Below are positions 8,354 to 14,417 of a stretch of 14,417 nucleotides of DNA, in pieces; within the stretch, counting starts at the first letter, position 1, and the number at the start of each line of letters is the position of its first letter. Origin of the DNA: an uncultured Chromatiaceae bacterium (GTDB lineage: Bacteria; Pseudomonadota; Gammaproteobacteria; Enterobacterales; Alteromonadaceae). Below the pieces are notes generated by a model. The model was given only the letters and a program-made list of their open reading frames with translations, made no database searches and was not told where the DNA came from. Position numbers and translations under genes: made by a program. The DNA is taken from the NCBI GenBank assembly GCA_946482325.1, contig CAMLRA010000098.1, forward strand, positions 1-14,417, given 5' to 3'.

Positions 8354-8378
8354 TAATCCTACTAAAATAGTCAGGTAT
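8354..8378 (-). promoter_or_regulatory. IscR type-1-like operator, promoter-distal
   Basis: A second 25-bp element directly abuts the proximal site with no spacer. On the minus strand it begins ATACCTGACT, then ATTT, then TAGTAGGATTA. The left half is a good type 1 match and the right half is degenerate (about 21 of 25 positions fit). Tandem sites suggest cooperative or graded repression. Confidence 0.65.
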
Positions 8379-8420
8379 TCGCCATCACAAGCCGATTTTC
8401 TTCGCCCACATTTTGGCAAC

Positions 8421-8436
8421 AAAACCGGCCGGTTTT
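8421..8436 (-). terminator. Probable weak terminator behind cysE
   Basis: This is a perfect 16-bp palindrome, AAAACCGGCCGGTTTT, starting 4 nt past the cysE stop. As RNA it would form a 6-bp stem with a GGCC loop, followed on the minus strand by TTTT then GTTGCC. The T-run is short, so some read-through from trmJ-cysE into isc is plausible. A dimeric protein-binding site is the alternative reading. Confidence 0.5.
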
Positions 8437-8440
8437 ACCG

Positions 8441-9250
8441 TTAAATCGTCGGATCAAACTCGTCCAGTTGTTTCTTACGCTGTTCAGCCGCAACCCGCTC
8501 TGCTTCCCGAAATGCTTCATCATCAATATCCATCACCGGCACTGCACTGCAGACGTTGCCGCCGAGCTGATTTACGCTCTGGCACAGCTCCGCGACTTTG
8601 TTGTCCAGGCAATGAATATGGTCCAGCATCCGGCCAATGGCATTGGCGACCGGGTCTGGATTGTCGCTGGCTACTGCATAAGCATCAAAACCAAATTTTT
8701 TCGCTAACTGCTGGCGTTCAGCAGTGACTTCAGCACCTTGTTTAGCGACGATCCGGCCCGGAATACCCACCACAGTGGCCCCTGGCGGTACATCTTTCAC
8801 CACCACAGCGTTCGAGCCGATGCGGGCATTTTCGCCGACATACAAAGGCCCGAGAATTTTAGCGCCGGCACCGATGACGACGTTATTGCCGAGCGTCGGG
8901 TGACGTTTCCCCGGATTCCAGCTGGTGCCGCCTAAAGTTACGCCGTGGTACAGCGTAACGTCATCACCGATTTCCGCCGTTTCGCCAATCACCACGCCCA
9001 TGCCATGGTCGATGAAAAAACGCCGGCCAATTTTGGCGCCGGGATGAATTTCCACGCCGGTCAGCCAGCGCGCGATCGTACTCAAAAATCGGGCTAGCCA
9101 TTTTAAATTGGCTTGCCACAGCTGATGATTCATCCGGTGCCACCAAATGGCGTGTAAGCCCGGGTAATTGGTCAGTACTTCAATAAAGTTACGTGCCGCC
9201 GGGTCACGCTCAAATACGCTTTTGATGTCTTCTCTGATACCTGCAAACAT
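8441..9250 (-). CDS. cysE: Serine O-acetyltransferase CysE, isc-linked short form
   Basis: CysE acetylates L-serine with acetyl-CoA to O-acetylserine, the committed step to cysteine, the sulfur source of IscS. It has 269 residues but is not laid out like E. coli CysE (273). The helical N-terminal part is short (about 65 residues), the left-handed beta-helix of hexapeptide repeats runs from about 66 to 168, and there is a C-terminal extension of about 100 residues. The catalytic residues correspond to Asp16 (FERDPAAR), Asp81-His82 (FIDHGMG) and His117 (GKRHPTL). The pattern resembles the CysE linked to isc in Azotobacter and Pseudomonas. The protein ends '..DEFDPTI'; a terminal Ile is what CysE tails use to bind CysK. 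It starts 15 nt after trmJ, with AGGA 7 nt upstream. Confidence 0.93.
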   Translation of the reverse strand: MFAGIREDIKSVFERDPAARNFIEVLTNYPGLHAIWWHRMNHQLWQANLKWLARFLSTIARWLTGVEIHPGAKIGRRFFIDHGMGVVIGETAEIGDDVTLYHGVTLGGTSWNPGKRHPTLGNNVVIGAGAKILGPLYVGENARIGSNAVVVKDVPPGATVVGIPGRIVAKQGAEVTAERQQLAKKFGFDAYAVASDNPDPVANAIGRMLDHIHCLDNKVAELCQSVNQLGGNVCSAVPVMDIDDEAFREAERVAAEQRKKQLDEFDPTI

Positions 9251-9265
9251 GGGCGGATCCTTGTT

Positions 9266-10003
9266 TTAATCGTCTTGCCGGCCTTGCCGGCCAAAGCGCT
9301 GCACTGAAGTTAAAATGCCACGCAGAATATTCAGCTCAGTCTCGTCCGGCCGTGCCCGGCTGAACAACCGGCGTAATTTGATCATGATATGGCCAGGGTG
9401 CTGCCGAATGATAAAACCGGTTTGATCCAGCGTGGTTTCCAGATGCTGGTAAAACCCTTCCAGTTGTTCGGCCGTTGGATATTTTTCCGGTACATCGGCG
9501 ACTGGTAAGGTTTGCGCACCCAGCAGCGCCATGCGAATTTCGTAACTGACCACCTGCACCGCCATCGCCAGATTCAGCGAAGTATATTCAGCGTTAGTCG
9601 GAATACACAGATGGAAATTACACTGGCGCAATTCGTCGTTCGACAAGCCGTTGCTTTCGCGGCCAAACACAATAGCCACCGGCCCTTGCGCCACTTCAGC
9701 CGCCACTTTCAAGCCGCACTGACGCGGATCAAGCACTTCAATATCATGACTTTTTGGCTTGTGGCTGGTGCCAATCACTAAAGAGCAATCGGCAATAGCT
9801 TCGGCGAGCGTGCTGACAATACGGGCATTGGCCAGCACATCACTGGCGCCGGCGGACAGCGCATAAGCCTGACCATCGACTTCAGTCTTTGGTGACACTA
9901 ACACCAGTTGCGACAGCCCCATCGTTTTCATTGCCCGCGCCACAGAGCCAATATTGCCGCTGTGGGTGGTTTCAATGAGGACGATACGGATCTGTGCAAA
10001 CAT
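9266..10003 (-). CDS. trmJ: tRNA (cytidine/uridine-2'-O-)-methyltransferase TrmJ
   Basis: TrmJ (YfhQ) is a SPOUT-class enzyme that methylates the 2'-OH of nucleotide 32 in several tRNAs, using SAM. It has 245 residues (E. coli 246). The N-terminus '[26 protein letters not shown]' with Arg23 matches the family. The SPOUT knot motifs '[17 protein letters not shown]', '[16 protein letters not shown]' and the C-terminal '[22 protein letters not shown]' are clear. The start aligns with the E. coli protein but has no strong Shine-Dalgarno. It lies next to the isc locus in many gammaproteobacteria, and here it is the first gene of a unit with cysE. Confidence 0.95.
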   Translation of the reverse strand: MFAQIRIVLIETTHSGNIGSVARAMKTMGLSQLVLVSPKTEVDGQAYALSAGASDVLANARIVSTLAEAIADCSLVIGTSHKPKSHDIEVLDPRQCGLKVAAEVAQGPVAIVFGRESNGLSNDELRQCNFHLCIPTNAEYTSLNLAMAVQVVSYEIRMALLGAQTLPVADVPEKYPTAEQLEGFYQHLETTLDQTGFIIRQHPGHIMIKLRRLFSRARPDETELNILRGILTSVQRFGRQGRQDD

Positions 10004-10066
10004 GGGTTAAAAGTCCGGCTGCAGCCATGCCAGAAGAAAAGGCATAGCGATTTAAAAAAGAGCGGC

Positions 10067-10075
10067 ATTTTAGCA
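10067..10075 (-). promoter_or_regulatory. Candidate extended -10 promoter for trmJ-cysE
   Basis: On the minus strand, TGC-TAAAAT is an extended -10 element; no good -35 hexamer is found at the expected distance. Transcription would start near 10060, leaving a leader of about 57 nt before trmJ. It lies within the 227-bp divergent region 10004-10230. Confidence 0.45.
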
Positions 10076-10168
10076 TAAGGAATTCACCGATGGGCAGGAA
10101 AAAAAGATGTCTGGCCATCTAAAAACACAGTTCTAGTCCAGCGAGCGGCATCTGACGTATTTGCCACT

Positions 10169-10195
10169 GCAAAGCGTTGATGGCTTTGCTAGAAT
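10169..10195 (+). promoter_or_regulatory. Candidate extended -10 promoter with upstream inverted repeat for the methyltransferase-purD unit
   Basis: TGC-TAGAAT (10187-10195) is an extended -10 element with no good -35. The 7-bp inverted repeat GCAAAGC (10169-10175) and GCTTTGC (10183-10189) overlaps the TG of this element, so a dimeric regulator bound there would affect initiation. It does not look like the PurR operator (ACGCAAACGTTTGCGT type), although it shares the GCAAA/TTTGC arms; the 7-bp centre is too wide. Confidence 0.45.
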
Positions 10196-10230
10196 AGCGC
10201 CCGTTTTCCCCCACAATAAGGATAGATCGC

Positions 10231-11064
10231 ATGAAAGCTTTGACTTCGCTCGTGGTTATTTCCAGTTTGTTTGCTCTCTCTTCGTTCTCTGTCACTGCCA
10301 ACACCGTTGATTCTGCCGCCATTCAGGCTGCCGTCGACCACCCGGTGCGCAGTGCGACTAACAAAGCCCGTGACCAATATCGCCATCCGGTGGAAACTCT
10401 GAGTTTCTTTGGTGTCACACCACAAAGCACTGTGGTCGAAATTTCTCCTGGCGGTGGCTGGTACAGCGAAATCCTGGCCCCGCTGCTGCAGCAACAAGGT
10501 AAATATTACGCTGCGCATCAGCCAAAGGATGCCAAATCAGAATACGCTCAAAAGAGCCGCGCCGATTATCTGGCAAAACTCGCTGCCAACCCGGTCTACA
10601 GCAAAGTTGAAGTGACTGAATTCTCAGCTGCCGGTGGCAAACAAATCGCACCAGCCGGCAGCGCCGATGTAGTGCTGACTTTCCGCAACCTGCACAACTG
10701 GTATATGGCCAAAGGCGATGAAAGTCTGCTGACCGCGTTTAAATCTTTCCACACTGCATTAAAACCAGGTGGGGTGCTCGGCGTGGTGGAACATCGCCTG
10801 CCGGAATCTAAACTGAATACCGACTGGCAGAAATCCGGTTATATGCCGCAAAGCCTGGTGATTAAACTGGCCGAACAGGCTGGTTTTGTGCTGGAAGGCA
10901 GCAGCGAAGTAAACGCCAATCCAAAAGATACCGCAGACCATCCGGGCGGTGTCTGGGCCTTACCACCGACTTACACCAACAAAGAGCAGGATAAAGCCAA
11001 ATATCAGGCCATTGGTGAAAGTGACCGCATGACCCTCAAATTCCGTAAACCTGCAACTAAATAA
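10231..11064 (+). CDS. Exported class I methyltransferase-fold protein (COG4798-like), function unknown
   Basis: This 277-residue protein starts with a signal peptide (hydrophobic 4-20, cleavage likely after Val-Thr-Ala23); no lipobox Cys is present. The mature part looks like a class I SAM methyltransferase: motif I 'VVEISPGGGWYSEIL' (68-82), a 'VLTFRNLHNWYM' strand (148-159) and the late 'LKPGGVLGVVEHR' strand (177-189). It ends with the family's conserved 'DHPGGVWALPPTY' region. I recall this as the 'predicted methyltransferase' family COG4798, whose members often carry signal peptides. SAM is not thought to be available in the periplasm, so it may act on another ligand or without catalysis. 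AAGGA lies 8 nt before the ATG. purD follows after 12 nt, so they probably share a transcript. Confidence 0.8.
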   Translation: MKALTSLVVISSLFALSSFSVTANTVDSAAIQAAVDHPVRSATNKARDQYRHPVETLSFFGVTPQSTVVEISPGGGWYSEILAPLLQQQGKYYAAHQPKDAKSEYAQKSRADYLAKLAANPVYSKVEVTEFSAAGGKQIAPAGSADVVLTFRNLHNWYMAKGDESLLTAFKSFHTALKPGGVLGVVEHRLPESKLNTDWQKSGYMPQSLVIKLAEQAGFVLEGSSEVNANPKDTADHPGGVWALPPTYTNKEQDKAKYQAIGESDRMTLKFRKPATK

Positions 11065-11076
11065 GTGGATAAACCG

Positions 11077-12366
11077 ATGAAAGTTCTTGTGATTGGCGGC
11101 GGCGGCCGTGAACATGCCCTGGCCTGGAAAGCGGCTCAGTCGCCACAGGTCAGCCAGGTGTTTGTGGCGCCAGGCAATGCCGGTACAGCGCTGGAAAGCA
11201 CTTTAACCAACGTCGCTATTGCGGCGGACGATGTGCCGGCGCTGCTGGCTTTTGCCAAAGCGGAACAGATTGCGCTGACCATTGTTGGCCCGGAAGCGCC
11301 ACTGGCGCGCGGTGTCGTTGATGCCTTCCGTGCCGATGGTCTGCAGATCTTTGGCCCGACCAAAGGCGCAGCCCAACTGGAAAGCTCAAAAGCCTTCGCC
11401 AAGGACTTTCTCGCCCGCCACCAAATCCCGACGGCGGCTTATCAGACCTTCACCGACATTGCTGCTGCCAAGGCCTTTGTTGTAAAAATGGGCACCCCGA
11501 TTGTGATCAAAGCTGACGGCCTGGCCGCCGGTAAAGGTGTGATCATTGCGCAAACTGAAGCTGAAGCTTTTGCCGCCATTGAAGATATGCTGGCCGGCAA
11601 CAAGTTTGGCAGCGCCGGCAGTCGTGTGGTGGTCGAAGAGTTTCTGGTTGGTGAAGAAGCGTCTTTTATCGTGATGGTAGACGGCAAAAACGCCCTGCCT
11701 TTTGCATCTTCGCAGGACCACAAAGCCCGCGATGACGCCGACAAAGGCCCGAACACCGGTGGTATGGGCGCCTATTCGCCGGCTCCGGTGGTGACGCCTG
11801 TCGTGCATGACTGGGTGATGCAGCATGTCATTTACCCAACAGTGCAAGGCATGGCCGCTGAAGGTCAGGTTTATACCGGTTTTTTATACGCCGGCCTGAT
11901 GATTGCGCCAGACGGCACCGCCAAAGTGCTGGAATTTAACTGCCGTTTTGGCGACCCGGAAACGCAACCTATCATGCTGCGCCTGCAGTCTGACTTAGTG
12001 GAGCTGTGCGCCGCCGCATGTGCGGGTAAACTCGACAGCATGCAGATCGACTTTGACAGCCGTGCCGCTGTTGGCGTGGTGCTGGCCGCGGGTGGTTACC
12101 CGGATGATTATCGCAAGGGCGATGTGATTACTGGTTTACCAACGGACGACAACCGTGAAGCCAAAGTGTTCCACGCCGGCACTGTGCTCAAAGACGGCGA
12201 GGTGCTGACGGCCGGTGGCCGGGTACTTTGCGCCACTGCTTTAGGTGCCAACGTCACAGCCGCGCAACAAGCCGCGTATCAGCTGGTGGACCAAATTCAC
12301 TGGGACGGTGTGTTCAGCCGGCGCGATATCGGTTATCGCGCCGTAGCGCGGGAAAAGCAGCAGTAA
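11077..12366 (+). CDS. purD: Phosphoribosylamine-glycine ligase PurD
   Basis: PurD (GAR synthetase) joins glycine to 5-phosphoribosylamine with ATP, the second step of de novo purine synthesis. It has 429 residues, the same as E. coli PurD. The N-terminal domain begins 'MKVLVIGGGGREHALAWKAAQSP'. The ATP-grasp region includes 'KADGLAAGKGVI', 'EEASFIVMVDG', 'SQDHKARDDADKGPNTGGMG' and the Mg-binding 'EFNCRFGDPETQP'. The C-terminal domain has 'GVVLAAGGYPDDYRKGD' and 'HWDGVFSRRDIGYRA'. The ATG at 11077 is preferred over an in-frame GTG at 11065 because it aligns with the family; GGA sits 7 nt upstream. purH, the usual partner, is not upstream; the exported methyltransferase-like gene takes its place. 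A terminator follows. Confidence 0.96.
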   Translation: MKVLVIGGGGREHALAWKAAQSPQVSQVFVAPGNAGTALESTLTNVAIAADDVPALLAFAKAEQIALTIVGPEAPLARGVVDAFRADGLQIFGPTKGAAQLESSKAFAKDFLARHQIPTAAYQTFTDIAAAKAFVVKMGTPIVIKADGLAAGKGVIIAQTEAEAFAAIEDMLAGNKFGSAGSRVVVEEFLVGEEASFIVMVDGKNALPFASSQDHKARDDADKGPNTGGMGAYSPAPVVTPVVHDWVMQHVIYPTVQGMAAEGQVYTGFLYAGLMIAPDGTAKVLEFNCRFGDPETQPIMLRLQSDLVELCAAACAGKLDSMQIDFDSRAAVGVVLAAGGYPDDYRKGDVITGLPTDDNREAKVFHAGTVLKDGEVLTAGGRVLCATALGANVTAAQQAAYQLVDQIHWDGVFSRRDIGYRAVAREKQQ

Positions 12367-12401
12367 GATCGCAGATATTTCTGCGCGGAAAATACAAAAG
12401 T

Positions 12402-12423
12402 GCCGGCTGATGCCGGCTTTTTT
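12402..12423 (+). terminator. Rho-independent terminator behind purD
   Basis: GCCGGC (12402-12407) pairs with GCCGGC (12412-12417) around the loop TGAT, followed by six T residues (12418-12423). It lies 35 nt after purD and 19 nt before the next ATG. An ATG inside the loop is in frame with the nuclease gene but falls within this terminator and is not its start. Confidence 0.9.
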
Positions 12424-12442
12424 AGCAACACAGGATCAGATA

Positions 12443-14215
12443 ATGCGTTTGACTTTAACTTCGCTGGCGCTGCTATGCGCTGGCCTGAGCAGCCCGCTGC
12501 TTGCGGCCGAATGTGCTGCGCCTTTTGTTGCGGTGCACGCTATTCAGGGCAATAGCGATAAAAGCCCAAAAGCCGGCGAAACCCTGACCACCCGTGGCGT
12601 GGTGCTCAGCGTGCTTTATGGCGACAGTAAAAATCCGCAGTTGTTACTGGGTAGCGTCGAAGCGGATCAGGACCCGGTAACTGCCGAAGCCATTCTGGTC
12701 ACCGACAGCCAACAGGCCAAACAACGCCAGGCCGGCGATGTGCTGCAGTTAACCGGCACAGTACGTGAAATGGCTGGTATGACAGCACTGACCAACATCA
12801 CTGTAGCCGAATATTGCGCACGGCAACCGCTGCCGGCCGCCACCGCAGTGACGCTGCCGGTGCCATCCGCAACAGCCTTTGAAGCCTTAGAGGGCATGCT
12901 GCTGAGTTTCCCCCAGTCGCTCATCGTTAACGATAGTTACGGTCTCTCCCGCTATGGCGAACTGGTGCTGGCAAACGAACGCCTGCCGGTTGCGACTGAA
13001 GTTGTTGTACCCGGCGACGCATCAAAAGCGCTGATGGCAAAACAACTGCTGCAGGAAATCACCATCGATGACGCCAGTCTGAAACAAAACCCACAGCCAG
13101 TGCGCTTTCCGACCGGCAATTTGTCTGCCGCCAATACAGTGCGGGTTGGTGATACCGTCAATAAACTGCAGGGCTACTTGCTGCAAACCAAAGCCGGTTA
13201 CCGGCTGGTGGTGAGTCAGCAACCGGAGTTTGTTGCCAGCAATCCACGACCGGCGGCTCCTGCGGCGAAAAAAACCGGTGAGCTGCGTGTGGCCAGCTTT
13301 AACGTGCTGAATTTCTTCACCGGCGAAGGCAGCAGCCCGCGTTTCCCGACCAAACGCGGCGCCAGTGATGCCAATGAGTTACAACGCCAACAAGCCAAGA
13401 TGCTGGCCGCGCTCAGCGCGATGGATGCAGATGTGATAGGTCTGCTGGAAGTGGAAAATAACGGTTTTGGTAACGGCAGCGCCCTGGCAACCATAGTACA
13501 GAGCCTGAACCAGCAGCTTGGCAGTGACGTCTATGCCTTTGTGCAGCCAAGTGAAAAACCAGGCTCAGACGATATCATGGTGGCGATGATTTACCGCAAA
13601 GCCAGTGTTGAGCCCATCGGCACCACGGCTGTTTACACCAAAGCGCCATTTGATAAAGGCAGCCGACCGCCGCTGGCACAAAGTTTCCGGCATCTCGATT
13701 CAAAAGAGCAGCTGACGGTCAGCATCAACCACTTTAAATCTAAAGGCAGTTGTCCAAAACAAAGTGGTCCGGATTCAGACCTGAACGATGGTCAGGGCTG
13801 CTGGACGCCAACCCGGGTGGCTGCGGCCAAAGCATTGACTGCATGGCTGAAAACCGAACCGACCGGCATTGATACCGACTATGTGCTGATGATGGGCGAC
13901 TTAAACGCTTATCGCAAAGAAGCGCCGCTGCAATATCTGGAACAAAATGGCTGGCAGCATCTGGCACCCAAAGATGCGGTGCATTCATCTTTTGTCTATC
14001 GCGGCCGCTCCGGTACGCTGGACCACGCTTTGGCCAGCCCGCAGCTAAAAGCCAAACTGCAGCAGTTCCACCATTGGGGCATTAACGCGGATGAGCCGGC
14101 AGTGCTGGATTACAACACTGAGTTTAAATCCAAAGCGCAGCAACAAGAGTTGTACGCGCCAACACCGTACCGCTCGTCTGACCATGACCCGCTCTATATG
14201 GACTTTAAGTTCTGA
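12443..14215 (+). CDS. Secreted ExeM/NucH-type endonuclease (endonuclease/exonuclease/phosphatase fold)
   Basis: This 590-residue protein is a likely extracellular or periplasmic metal-dependent nuclease. It has a signal peptide (cleavage near Ala22, before Glu-Cys). Residues about 27-125 form an OB-fold-like domain of the YhcR/ExeM type ('HAIQGNSDKSPKAGETLTTRGVV'). A linker rich in Pro/Ala (about 265-278) leads to the EEP catalytic domain (about 280-590). Its active-site motifs are 'VASFNVLNFF' (Asn287), 'GLLEVEN' (Glu337), 'INHFKSKG' (His430), 'MMGDLNAY' (Asp486, Asn488) and 'SSDHDP' (Asp580, His581). Cys439-area 'GSCPK' and 'GQGCW' may form a disulfide. It lacks the lamin-tail domain and C-terminal anchor of longer Shewanella ExeM proteins (about 870 residues). 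AGGA lies 7 nt before the ATG. It probably degrades external DNA for nutrients or biofilm turnover. Confidence 0.88.
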   Translation: MRLTLTSLALLCAGLSSPLLAAECAAPFVAVHAIQGNSDKSPKAGETLTTRGVVLSVLYGDSKNPQLLLGSVEADQDPVTAEAILVTDSQQAKQRQAGDVLQLTGTVREMAGMTALTNITVAEYCARQPLPAATAVTLPVPSATAFEALEGMLLSFPQSLIVNDSYGLSRYGELVLANERLPVATEVVVPGDASKALMAKQLLQEITIDDASLKQNPQPVRFPTGNLSAANTVRVGDTVNKLQGYLLQTKAGYRLVVSQQPEFVASNPRPAAPAAKKTGELRVASFNVLNFFTGEGSSPRFPTKRGASDANELQRQQAKMLAALSAMDADVIGLLEVENNGFGNGSALATIVQSLNQQLGSDVYAFVQPSEKPGSDDIMVAMIYRKASVEPIGTTAVYTKAPFDKGSRPPLAQSFRHLDSKEQLTVSINHFKSKGSCPKQSGPDSDLNDGQGCWTPTRVAAAKALTAWLKTEPTGIDTDYVLMMGDLNAYRKEAPLQYLEQNGWQHLAPKDAVHSSFVYRGRSGTLDHALASPQLKAKLQQFHHWGINADEPAVLDYNTEFKSKAQQQELYAPTPYRSSDHDPLYMDFKF

Positions 14216-14222
14216 TCTAAAT

Positions 14223-14254
14223 AACAAAGCCCCGTCACCGGGGCTTTGTTTTAT
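14223..14254. terminator. Bidirectional rho-independent terminator between converging genes
   Basis: A perfect 12-bp stem, AACAAAGCCCCG (14223-14234) against CGGGGCTTTGTT (14239-14250), has the loop TCAC and ends in T residues on the plus strand. The stem is symmetrical enough to end the minus-strand gene at 14275 as well. Confidence 0.9.
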
Positions 14255-14274
14255 CTGCGATACCGCTTACACAC

Positions 14275-14417
14275 TTACAGACTAAGCGCAGCCCGCACCA
14301 GCATGCTGAATACACTGATCACACCAACGCCCCAGACAATAGAGCGCAGCAAGGCATAATCCAGCAGGTAAAACAGGATAAACAGCACCCGACAGCCGAC
14401 ATACAACCAGGCCAAGG
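14275..14417 (-). CDS. MAPEG-family membrane protein, C-terminal fragment (cut by window edge)
   Basis: On the minus strand an open frame enters from the right edge and ends with TAA at 14275-14277. About 46 residues are visible. They contain 'AWLYVGCRVLFILFYLLDY', then 'ALLRSIVWGVGVISVFSM', and end 'LVRAALSL'. This pattern of 'R..(Y/F)...Y...(I/L)...LRS..W..G' followed by a final hydrophobic helix is characteristic of the C-terminus of bacterial MAPEG proteins, small four-helix membrane proteins of about 130 residues related to microsomal glutathione transferase. The start and upstream context are beyond the window. It converges on the nuclease gene, with the shared terminator between. Confidence 0.7.
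   Translation of the reverse strand, partial: LAWLYVGCRVLFILFYLLDYALLRSIVWGVGVISVFSMLVRAALSL

Noticed and set aside
10105..10120. Hairpin AGATG/CATCT followed by T residues on the minus strand
   Set aside because: A 5-bp stem upstream of the trmJ promoter with no gene to terminate; probably chance.
10231..11064. Reading the exported methyltransferase as a lipoprotein
   Set aside because: There is no Cys in a lipobox position after the hydrophobic segment.
11065..11076. GTG start for purD directly after the upstream stop
   Set aside because: The four extra residues are not part of PurD; ATG at 11077 gives the family length of 429.
12410..12442. Upstream ATG for the nuclease
   Set aside because: It lies in the loop of the purD terminator; the ATG at 12443 begins a normal signal peptide and has AGGA upstream.

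Overview
The window looks like a conserved chromosomal segment of a gammaproteobacterium. The best guess, from memory and not a search, is a Rheinheimera/Alishewanella-like or other Alteromonadales/Chromatiales relative. The isc proteins match E. coli residue for residue over long stretches. The gene order trmJ-cysE-iscR-iscS-iscU-iscA-hscB-hscA-fdx resembles the Azotobacter/Pseudomonas-type cluster more than the E. coli one, because cysE sits inside it and iscX is missing after fdx. I see no mobile elements, CRISPR arrays or RNA genes.

Layout, left to right. (1) 1-150: no supportable gene; it holds a strong terminator for the leftward operon. (2) 151-2823, minus strand: a three-gene envelope cassette transcribed leftward, with two divergent tandem porin-like outer-membrane barrels followed by a small exported PstS-like binding protein. 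(3) 2991-8378, minus strand: the complete isc operon, from an IscR-controlled promoter (two abutting type-1-like IscR sites) to a terminator behind fdx. (4) 8421-10003, minus strand: trmJ and cysE, probably one unit with its own promoter and a weak terminator before the isc promoter. (5) 10004-10230: a divergent promoter region. (6) 10231-12366, plus strand: an exported methyltransferase-fold protein of unknown function and purD, 12 nt apart, ending in a terminator. (7) 12443-14215, plus strand: a secreted ExeM/NucH-type nuclease, ending in a strong terminator. (8) 14275-14417, minus strand: the C-terminal end of a MAPEG-family membrane protein, cut by the window edge.

How the genes work together. 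CysE makes O-acetylserine for cysteine synthesis. IscS takes sulfur from cysteine, IscU is the scaffold, IscA a carrier, HscB/HscA the transfer chaperones, Fdx the electron donor and IscR the [2Fe-2S] sensor that represses the operon. The porin/binding-protein cassette looks like an uptake system for a small, possibly anionic solute.

Most of the window is well-known housekeeping. The parts most worth a second look are the porin-porin-binding protein cassette, the signal-peptide-bearing methyltransferase co-transcribed with purD, the short CysE with a terminal isoleucine, and the compressed iscR-iscS junction.
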